A DNA stretch of 51,191 bases. Origin: Acidobacteriota bacterium. GTDB lineage: Bacteria; Acidobacteriota; Terriglobia; Terriglobales; Acidobacteriaceae. This document shows, piece by piece, positions 43,188 through 51,191 of this stretch; the first letter of the stretch is position 1; each line of letters starts with the position of its first letter. The notes beneath the pieces were generated by a model. That model had not been told where the DNA came from and ran no database searches. It was given only the letters and a program-made list of their open reading frames with translations. The stretch covers positions 7,964 through 59,154 of the forward strand of contig QIAJ01000066.1 of assembly GCA_003225495.1 (NCBI GenBank), in the 5' to 3' direction. Position numbers and translations under genes: made by a program.

Positions 43188-43215
43188 TGGGTGGGCGGGC
43201 GCCCTCGCCCGCCAG
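43188..43215. repeat. GC-rich hairpin repeat (GGCGGGCG-CCCT-CGCCCGCC)
   Basis: A perfect 8-bp stem (43194-43201 with 43206-43213) and CCCT loop, preceded by GGGTGG. It is a near copy of the element at 23612. It sits between the convergent DinB and ligA genes, where it may help end transcription, although no T-run follows. Confidence 0.5.
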
Positions 43216-43220
43216 TCTCT

Positions 43221-45319
<2,099 letters not shown>

Positions 45320-45335
<16 letters not shown>

Positions 45336-45745
45336 TTCCGAATTCTCCCGCGACCCGAAACCCGCCGCCCCACGCTCGAGGGCGGCTTGCGCGTGCCTTC
45401 CAGTAATTCCTTCAGCACAACCGCATTGTTGTACTCTTCGTTACGCGATGCATACAGCAGCGTGAGTTTTTTCCCCGATTGCGCCAGTTCGTGCAGCTTC
45501 TCCAGCGCTCCGCTTGCTTCCGGTGAGACGAGCTCATTGAGATATCGTTTTCGGAAGAACCGCCACGCCTCGGGATTAGCATGGAACCACTGCCGCAGTT
45601 CGGTCGAAGGCGCGAGATCGCGCAGCCAGCGTTTGACGGCGGCGTCTTTCTTCGTCAGCCCGCGCGGCCACAACCGGTCGACGAGGACCCGGATACCATC
45701 CGAGGGTGTGGGGGTCTCGTAAACGCGTTTGACGGCAACCGACAT
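45320..45745 (-). CDS. DUF488 protein, YeaO type
   Basis: The 141-residue protein opens with VAVKRVYETPTPSDGIRVLVDRLWPRGLTKKDA, the signature of the short YeaO-like DUF488 branch, then WLRDLAPSTELRQWFHANPEAWRFFRKRYLNEL and KLTLLYASRNEEYNNAVVLKELL. The biochemical function is not established. A basic tail (GRRVSGRGRIRKAKKQ) follows, its end encoded by a heptad repeat. A second DUF488 gene of the other branch is 2 kb away. Confidence 0.88.
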
Positions 45746-45804
45746 GCCACCCGTATTATCCTACTTTCGAGGGCCGCAAAGACAAGCGCTGGCCCACGAC
45801 CATC

Positions 45805-46182
45805 ATGTCTTTCTTCAATCGTTTTGGTGCGCTCCTGATCGCGTCCGCAGCAGTCATCACTCTGCTGGCTTTGACTGGATGCGATATCGAGCGGCGCAAG
45901 TCAGACGCCGAACTCGGCCTCAATCCTCAGCAGGCAGAGGGCAGAAAGATTTACGACAACTATTGCGACCGCTGCCACGAGCCTTACTCCTCCCGCGGCA
46001 AGAAAGGTCCGCCGCTGAAGGGAATCTTCAAGCAGCAGTACTTACCGCTCAGCGGCCTACCCGCAAACGACGAGCGCGTCGGCGAGATCATAAAGTTTGG
46101 CCGCAGCAAGATGGAAGGGTTCGGACTCGTTCTGAGCGATCAGCAGATAAAAGATCTGCTCGCGTACCTGCACACGCTGTAG
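45805..46182 (+). CDS. Mono-haem cytochrome c lipoprotein
   Basis: The 125-residue product has a hydrophobic signal with a lipobox ending at C26 (LLALTGC). A class I cytochrome c domain follows: GRKIYDNYCDRCHEPY (haem-binding C54-D-R-C57-H58), GPPLKGIFKQQYLP, and the axial Met probably in GRSKMEGFGLVLSDQQIKDLLAYL. It is anchored to a membrane on the periplasmic side as an electron carrier. No oxidase or other redox partner gene is adjacent. It lies upstream of selA but 72 bases separate them. Confidence 0.9.
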   Translation: MSFFNRFGALLIASAAVITLLALTGCDIERRKSDAELGLNPQQAEGRKIYDNYCDRCHEPYSSRGKKGPPLKGIFKQQYLPLSGLPANDERVGEIIKFGRSKMEGFGLVLSDQQIKDLLAYLHTL

Positions 46183-46254
46183 GCTCGCGTTGCGCGGGCG
46201 GGCCCTTATCCGTGTGCCAGCTTCACCCGGCGGCATATGGGATAATTCCTGTTT

Positions 46255-47682
46255 GTGTCCGCAATCTCCAACCCGGCGCTCTTCCAAAAGCTCCCATCTA
46301 CCGATGAGCTTCTGCGCCAAGCCGAAATCCAGAAACTAGTGGAACGCGAAGGCCACTCGCAGGTTACAGAGAGCATCCGGCTCGTACTCGAACTTCTGCG
46401 GCAAGAAATAGCCAAAGGCCGCCTCGACGAGAAGTCACTAAACCTCGCACTGGACGGGCTCTCCGGCGCCATCGCCCGCCAGCTCCAACAGTCGCTCAGG
46501 TACTCCCTGCGCAGCCTGATCAACGCCACCGGTGTGATCCTTCATACCAATCTTGGACGCGCGCCTCTGGGAGCCTCCGCACTTCAGCATATCGGCGAAA
46601 CGGCAGTGGACTACTCCAACCTCGAGTTCGATCTCGATTCCGGCGAGCGCGGCAAGCGGGATATTCACGTCCAGCGGCTGTTTCAAAAACTGTTGGCTGA
46701 GAACGCTGGCAATGCCGAACATAATTCTGCTGTCGTTTCCACCATCGTCGTCAACAACAATGCCGCCGCCGTCCTTCTCGCGCTGAATTCGCTCGCCGAA
46801 GGCGGCGAGGTCATCGTCTCGCGTGGAGAATTAGTCGAAATCGGCGGATCTTTTCGCATTCCTGACGTGATGTCGAAGTCGCAAGCCACGCTGCGCGAAG
46901 TCGGCACCACCAACCGCACGCGCATTGCCGACTACGAGCGCGCCATCAGCGACCGGACCCGCGTATTGCTACGCGTGCACCGTTCGAATTTTGAAATCAC
47001 AGGATTCACAGAGCAGCCGTTATTGGAAGAACTGGTCGCGTTGGCCCGTCGCCGAAACATTCCACTGGTGGAAGACCTGGGCAGCGGAGCCCTGTTCGAT
47101 CTGCGCTCAGTCGGCATCACCGGCGAGCCCGGCGTTCTCGACAGCCTGCGCACAGGCGTGGACGTAGTCACTTACAGCGGCGACAAGTTGCTCGGCGGCC
47201 CTCAGGCCGGTCTGATTAGCGGCCGAGCCGATCTAGTCGCCCGCATGCGATCGAACTCGCTCTTTCGGGCGTTGCGCGTGGATAAACTAACGTATGCCGC
47301 TCTGGAGGCAACGCTGCTCGCTTATGTAAAAGACGACCACGACTCCGTGCCAGTTTTGCGCATGATGCGGCTGTCCAAAGATGAGATTTCGCGACGCGCC
47401 GAATTGCTAATCGCAAGAATCAGATCATCAAAACTGAAACTGGAATTAATCGACGGTGAATCCGTAATCGGCGGTGGCGCCGCGCCATCCGCAGTTTTGC
47501 CCACACGTCTCATCGCCATAGCCCATCCCGATCAAAGCGCCGACAGATTGTGCGCCCGCCTGCGCGCGTCCGCGACGCCGGTGATCGCCCGTGTCGAGGA
47601 AGGTAAAGTTCTGCTCGATCTCCGGACTGTATTTCCTGCCCAGGAAACAACCCTCACCGCTGCCCTCGCGTCCTTAGACTGA
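46255..47682 (+). CDS. selA: L-seryl-tRNA(Sec) selenium transferase
   Basis: SelA, a PLP enzyme, converts Ser-tRNA(Sec) to Sec-tRNA(Sec) using selenophosphate, the key step for inserting selenocysteine at UGA. The 475-residue product begins at GTG 46255. It shows LPSTDELLRQAEIQKLVEREGH, the conserved LINATGVILHTNLGRAPL, YSNLEFDLDSGERGKRDIHVQRL, VVNNNAAAVLLALNSLA, VIVSRGELVEIGGSFRIPDVM, the PLP lysine K311 in TYSGDKLLGGPQAG and VDKLTYAALEATLLAY. The presence of selA supports real UGA decoding in this organism and the selenoprotein reading of the peroxiredoxin at 11 kb. selB, selC and selD are not in the window. Confidence 0.96.
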   Translation: MSAISNPALFQKLPSTDELLRQAEIQKLVEREGHSQVTESIRLVLELLRQEIAKGRLDEKSLNLALDGLSGAIARQLQQSLRYSLRSLINATGVILHTNLGRAPLGASALQHIGETAVDYSNLEFDLDSGERGKRDIHVQRLFQKLLAENAGNAEHNSAVVSTIVVNNNAAAVLLALNSLAEGGEVIVSRGELVEIGGSFRIPDVMSKSQATLREVGTTNRTRIADYERAISDRTRVLLRVHRSNFEITGFTEQPLLEELVALARRRNIPLVEDLGSGALFDLRSVGITGEPGVLDSLRTGVDVVTYSGDKLLGGPQAGLISGRADLVARMRSNSLFRALRVDKLTYAALEATLLAYVKDDHDSVPVLRMMRLSKDEISRRAELLIARIRSSKLKLELIDGESVIGGGAAPSAVLPTRLIAIAHPDQSADRLCARLRASATPVIARVEEGKVLLDLRTVFPAQETTLTAALASLD

Positions 47683-47705
47683 GAACTGAGCATTGGGAAC
47701 TGCCC
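47678..47705. repeat. Heptad repeat block at the selA 3' end
   Basis: ACTGAGA, ACTGAGC, ATTGGGA, ACTGCCC follow in 7-base register. The selA stop codon (47680-47682) lies in the first unit, and the TTG start of the next gene follows the last. Confidence 0.45.
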
Positions 47706-48236
47706 TTGCCAACCTTCTACACGATCGGCCACTCCACCCGTTCGCTCGATGAATTCGTGTCCGCGCTCAAAGCTCATGCGATCGAAACACTAGTGGACAT
47801 CCGTGCCTTCCCGATGTCGTGCCGTCTTCACCATTTCAACCACGAATCGCTGGAAACAGAGCTGCCGAAGCAGGGAATCCGATACGTGTGGATGAAAGCT
47901 CTCGGCGGATATCGCAAGTCGATTCGTAATGATTCTCCTCACACTGCTCTCCGCAATGCCAGTTTTCGAAATTATGCGGACTACACGCTGACTCCTGAAT
48001 TTCGGGAAGCGATGACCGAGTTGTTGCAGCTTGCCACGCACTCGCGCACCGCTTACATGTGCGCGGAGCGAGTTTATTTTCATTGTCATCGCATGATCGT
48101 ATCGGACTGGCTTACGGCTCATGGCCACGAGGTACTTCACATCGATGCCGAAAAACCGGTTCGCCCCCACAAACTGACTGCCGAAGCCCGCGTCATCGAA
48201 GGGGAAATGATCTACCGCGGGGATCAACTTTTTTGA
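47706..48236 (+). CDS. DUF488 domain protein (long type)
   Basis: The 176-residue product begins at TTG 47706. It starts FYTIGHSTRSLDEFVSALKAHAIETLVDIRAFPMSCRLHHFNHESLETELPKQGIRYVWMKALGG, the signature of the longer DUF488 branch. Conserved Cys and His residues follow in AYMCAERVYFHCHRMIVSDWL. These suggest a metal or catalytic site, but no activity is established. It follows selA by 23 bases and may be cotranscribed with it. Confidence 0.88.
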   Translation: MPTFYTIGHSTRSLDEFVSALKAHAIETLVDIRAFPMSCRLHHFNHESLETELPKQGIRYVWMKALGGYRKSIRNDSPHTALRNASFRNYADYTLTPEFREAMTELLQLATHSRTAYMCAERVYFHCHRMIVSDWLTAHGHEVLHIDAEKPVRPHKLTAEARVIEGEMIYRGDQLF

Positions 48237-48250
48237 ACGAGCGCCCGCTT

Positions 48251-48280
48251 CCAATTGCCAATTACAAGGTACCGATTGAC
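48251..48280. repeat. Heptad repeat block
   Basis: CCAATTG, CCAATTA, CAAGGTA, CCGATTG occupy 48251-48278 in 7-base register, just before the acpS start. The block is degenerate but keeps the same period as the other arrays. Confidence 0.45.
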
Positions 48281-48290
48281 AATGGTCTCC

Positions 48291-48668
48291 ATGATTGTCG
48301 GCACGGGAGTGGACATCGCCGAAGTTCCGCGCATTCGAGAATCGATCGAGCGCTTCGGCGAGCGGTTTCTCCATCGCGTATACACTGAGGGCGAGATTCA
48401 GTACTGCGAGCGCAAAGCCAGCCGCTACGAAAGTTACGCCGCCCGCTTTGCTGCCAAGGAAGCCGGAATGAAGGCCCTGGGCACAGGTTGGAATCACGGC
48501 GTCCGCTGGCGCGATATCGAGGTTGTACGCCCGAAAGGGCAGAGACCAACCATCCAGTTCCACGGCCAGGCCGCAGTGTTCGCGGAGAAGTTGGGAACCA
48601 AAAACGTCGCACTCTCGATCACACACACGCGCGAGCAGGCACTGGCTCATGTCATTCTAGAAAATTGA
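48291..48668 (+). CDS. acpS: Holo-[acyl-carrier-protein] synthase
   Basis: AcpS attaches phosphopantetheine from CoA to acyl carrier protein. About 125 residues from ATG 48291 (MIVGTGVDIAEVPRIRESIERFGERFLHRVYTEGE); an ATG three codons earlier (48282) is possible and neither has a clear ribosome site. The metal and CoA motifs are the Asp in GVDIAE and the ARFAAKEAGMKALGTG segment. The C-terminal LSITHTREQALAHVILE is typical. It uses CoA, whose precursor is made by the pan genes at 5.5-7.8 kb. Confidence 0.92.
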   Translation: MIVGTGVDIAEVPRIRESIERFGERFLHRVYTEGEIQYCERKASRYESYAARFAAKEAGMKALGTGWNHGVRWRDIEVVRPKGQRPTIQFHGQAAVFAEKLGTKNVALSITHTREQALAHVILEN

Positions 48669-48756
48669 AGGCGTGGCGCGGACCTGCCCTCAGCGAAGTC
48701 GAAGTGCTCCGGCCCTCGTGATGTCGAGCATCTGCTATGCTGTCGCACTCAAACTC

Positions 48757-51180
48757 ATGGGAACGAAAATAATCTCCCCTACCCCTGCGCGAACCGACCC
48801 CTTTCTGCTTGCTGCCATTGCCCTCACAAGTTTTTCCGCCCTGCTGCTTGAACTGGCGCTCACTCGATTGTTCTCGGTGGTGCTTTTTTACCATTTTGCC
48901 TTCCTGGCAATATCAGTGGCATTGCTGGGTCTGGGCGCCGGCGGAGTGTTCGCATATCTGCGAAGAAATTGGTTAGCTCGCTTCGAGACTCGCCGGATGT
49001 CGGCAATTTTGTGCACCATCAATGCACTCAGCATTTTTCTGACTCTGGAAGTTGTGCTGCACGTTCCCGTTTCACTCGAGCTCTCCCGCTGGAATCTGCT
49101 TCGGCTCACGGCGATTTATCTCACGTCGACGGTCCCGTTCTTCTTTACCGGGCTGGTTTTCTCGGTCGTGTTCGCAAGAGAAACGCATCACGTCACCCGC
49201 CTTTATGGCGCCGACCTGCTCGGCGGAGCGCTGGCGTGTCTGGCAGTTGTTCCCTTGCTCAATGTAATTGGCGGACCCAACGCCATTCTGTTTGCGGCAT
49301 TTATCTCCGCCATTGCTGCATTGATCTGGAACGGCGTGCACTCGAAGCGCGGGCCATTCCCCTTCTTCAATCTGCAATGGGCTGTGCCCGTTCTTTTCTT
49401 GCTGCTAATCATCTTTAACCACTCCGGTCGATTTCTCGACGTCATTTACGCGAAGGGAGTATTGCGCGACCGCTCATGGGTTGAGTTCGCGAAGTGGAAT
49501 GCCATCTCTCGCATCGAGGTCGATAGTCAGGGGGGCGCGAAAGCCGTAGTCATCGACGCCGACGCTTCCACTTACATCATGAATGCCGACCCGAGCCATT
49601 GGCACGATAGCGATTGGGAGCAAAACCTGATGTCCGCGCCACCGGCACTCGCGAACGTCCTTCGTCCGCACGGAGAGTTTGCCATCATTGGACCTGGCGG
49701 AGGTCCCGACGTTCTGCGGGCGATCGCCAGCGGCAGCCCCAGCGTGACCGGTATCGAGATCAACCCCATCATCGCGAACACCGTGATGCGGGATCGCTAC
49801 GCCGATTATTCCCACCATCTCTACGAACGACCCGACGTCCATATTTATGTGACCGACGGCCGTTCATTTATTCGAAACTCGCAATCGAGATATGACGTCA
49901 TCCAGATGACCCTGGTCGACACCTGGGCCTCGACCGCCGCCGGGGCGTTCGCCCTGAGCGAGAACAGCCTCTACACGGCCGATGCCTTTCGTGAATATTT
50001 CCAGCACCTCAAGCCCGACGGCATGATCGCCATAACGCGCTGGGAGTTCCATCAGCCGCGGGAGGCGTTACGCGTGGTTTCCGTCGCCATGGAGGCCCTG
50101 CATCAGTTGGGAGTCGCGAATCCGGCGCGCAATTTCATCGTGGTCTCTGACGGGGCGCTCGATGAAGACGGCATTCCAGTCGTGGTTCTGGCCAAGAAAT
50201 CGCCGTTCTCCGCTGGAGAAGAAGCTGCTGTCATCGCCCATCTCGAAGAGTATGACGACCTCGCTCCCATCTATTTACCGTCCGCTCCCGGCAAGAATCC
50301 ATTTTCCGCGTTGATCGCGAGCAATGATCCCTGGGCCTTCGCGAGGGATTACGCGTACAACGTAGCTCCGGTCACGGATAATGCACCGTTTTTCTTCTTC
50401 ACTCTAAAAACTGCCAAGGCGCTGGGCGATGAAGGCGTCCGCGGAGGCATCGACTGGAAAGTCAATCTGGGTGTGGTCGTTCTCGGAATGGTGCTGCTCA
50501 TTTCACTGGCGGCAGTATTGTTTTTCTTGATCCTGCCCATGACCTTCGGCGTTCGAGCTCCGACCAGCGGGCGCGGAAAGCGTCGGGGAACCCAACTTCT
50601 GTATTTTGTCGCTGTCGGCCTGGGATTCATCCTGGTTGAGATTGCGTTCATCCAGCGATTCGTTCTCTTCCTGGGTCACCCCACCTACGCGTTGACGGTC
50701 GTCATCTTCCTGCTCTTGCTCTCCAGCGGTGGAGGAAGCCTCGTTTCGCGCCGGTGGCTCCGGGAACCCTCCCGCGTTTGGCTGCCTCTGTTACTGCTGA
50801 TTGCAGCGATCAGCGTTTATGTGCTGATTCTCCCGGGATTGCTGAATACCCTTGTCGGACTCCCATTTGCTGTGAAGGTCCTGATAAGCGGGCTGATTCT
50901 GATTCCGCTCGGACTTGCCATGGGGATGCCCTTCCCGACCGGATTACGGGCGCTCGGCGCTTCATCCGCGGAACCTCTCATCGAAGGCGCAGCCACCGGA
51001 AATGCTGTCGAGTGGGCCTGGGCGATGAACGCAGCTTCCAGCGTGCTGGGATCGGTGCTGGCCATGGTCATCGCCATCCACTGGGGACTGAATTTCACCC
51101 TGGCTTGCGGCGCCGTTGCTTACCTGATCGCGCTGGGACTGTCCCGTACACTTGTCCCCGCGGCGGCGGCCAATGCTTAA
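48757..51180 (+). CDS. Large membrane protein with a spermidine-synthase-like domain
   Basis: About 807 residues from ATG 48757; the frame is open to 48673. The N-terminal part (about 1-240) has six to eight transmembrane segments, starting FLLAAIALTSFSALLLELALTRLFSVVLFYHFAFLAISVALLGLGAGGVF. The middle part is a soluble Rossmann-like domain resembling spermidine synthase and related aminopropyl/methyltransferases (FAIIGPGGGPDVLRAIASGSPSVTGIEINPIIANTVM, VHIYVTDGRSFIRNSQSRYDVIQMTLVDTW). The C-terminal 270 residues have five to seven more membrane segments. The canonical polyamine-site aspartates cannot all be matched, so the activity is open; a membrane-bound methyl or aminopropyl transferase is possible. 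Confidence 0.85.
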   Translation: MGTKIISPTPARTDPFLLAAIALTSFSALLLELALTRLFSVVLFYHFAFLAISVALLGLGAGGVFAYLRRNWLARFETRRMSAILCTINALSIFLTLEVVLHVPVSLELSRWNLLRLTAIYLTSTVPFFFTGLVFSVVFARETHHVTRLYGADLLGGALACLAVVPLLNVIGGPNAILFAAFISAIAALIWNGVHSKRGPFPFFNLQWAVPVLFLLLIIFNHSGRFLDVIYAKGVLRDRSWVEFAKWNAISRIEVDSQGGAKAVVIDADASTYIMNADPSHWHDSDWEQNLMSAPPALANVLRPHGEFAIIGPGGGPDVLRAIASGSPSVTGIEINPIIANTVMRDRYADYSHHLYERPDVHIYVTDGRSFIRNSQSRYDVIQMTLVDTWASTAAGAFALSENSLYTADAFREYFQHLKPDGMIAITRWEFHQPREALRVVSVAMEALHQLGVANPARNFIVVSDGALDEDGIPVVVLAKKSPFSAGEEAAVIAHLEEYDDLAPIYLPSAPGKNPFSALIASNDPWAFARDYAYNVAPVTDNAPFFFFTLKTAKALGDEGVRGGIDWKVNLGVVVLGMVLLISLAAVLFFLILPMTFGVRAPTSGRGKRRGTQLLYFVAVGLGFILVEIAFIQRFVLFLGHPTYALTVVIFLLLLSSGGGSLVSRRWLREPSRVWLPLLLLIAAISVYVLILPGLLNTLVGLPFAVKVLISGLILIPLGLAMGMPFPTGLRALGASSAEPLIEGAATGNAVEWAWAMNAASSVLGSVLAMVIAIHWGLNFTLACGAVAYLIALGLSRTLVPAAAANA

Positions 51181-51191
51181 AATCCTGAAAT
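51173..51191 (+). CDS. Possible start of a downstream gene (partial)
   Basis: ATG 51173 overlaps the end of the preceding gene by 8 bases and opens a frame reading MLKILK to the window edge. Overlapping starts are common in this region, but only six codons are visible. Confidence 0.25.

Overview
The window is about 51 kb of GC-rich bacterial chromosome, densely packed on both strands. The gene content (WD40-like PD40 secreted proteins, secreted MBL and dienelactone hydrolases, a BlaI/M56 pair beside a TonB receptor, DUF1385-prfA-prmC, dnk-panB-panC) and the sequence style suggest an Acidobacteriota genome of the Terriglobia/Koribacter type. This is an inference from remembered families; no rRNA or other marker gene is present to prove it. 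I see no phage, insertion sequence, CRISPR array, tRNA or rRNA gene.

Layout. 1-2.2 kb: two tandem secreted PD40 proteins, the first broken. 2.4-5.3 kb: hemL, a polysaccharide deacetylase on the other strand, a deoxynucleoside kinase. 5.5-7.8 kb: panB, a small lipoprotein and panC (pantothenate synthesis). 7.8-10 kb: a broken secreted M20 amidohydrolase and a 3-methyladenine DNA glycosylase. 10.1-12.5 kb: a glycine-zipper secreted protein, a Bcp-type peroxiredoxin read through an in-frame UGA, and a secreted Pro/Ala-rich protein. 12.7-17.5 kb: MBL hydrolase, dienelactone hydrolase, XRE regulator, an unknown protein and purH. 17.7-23.5 kb: a TPR protein with an in-frame stop, a damaged dGTPase, a PQQ-type sugar dehydrogenase lipoprotein and an OmpA-like protein. 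23.7-28.3 kb: ogt, an SRPBCC protein, an esterase, an APC permease and an amidase, all on the plus strand. 28.4-32.2 kb: tyrS, a small broken repeat protein, rsmD and an M50-CBS protease. 32.3-36 kb: a TonB-dependent receptor and the M56/BlaI pair. 36-39.1 kb: prmC, prfA (with an internal deletion) and DUF1385. 39.2-45.3 kb: an ATP-dependent DNA ligase, a CDF transporter, YceI and DinB-like secreted proteins, and ligA. 45.3-51.2 kb: two DUF488 proteins, a cytochrome c lipoprotein, selA, acpS and a large membrane protein with a spermidine-synthase-like domain.

Most interesting signals. (1) The peroxiredoxin has UGA exactly where the family has its peroxidatic cysteine (TPG-U-T), a bacterial-SECIS-like hairpin right after it, no cysteine anywhere in the protein, and selA, which makes Sec-tRNA, is in the same window. 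I read it as a selenoprotein. (2) Ten or more intergenic spots carry degenerate tandem repeats with a strict 7-bp period. Their sequence differs from place to place, they are often paired as inverted copies, and several gene 3' ends run into them. (3) A BlaI/MecI-like operator lies in front of the TonB receptor next to the BlaI-M56 pair. (4) At least five genes carry what look like short out-of-frame internal deletions. One is the normally essential prfA, although many genes here still end in TAG. That pattern points to an assembly problem or unusual decay and should be settled before any of these genes is called dead.
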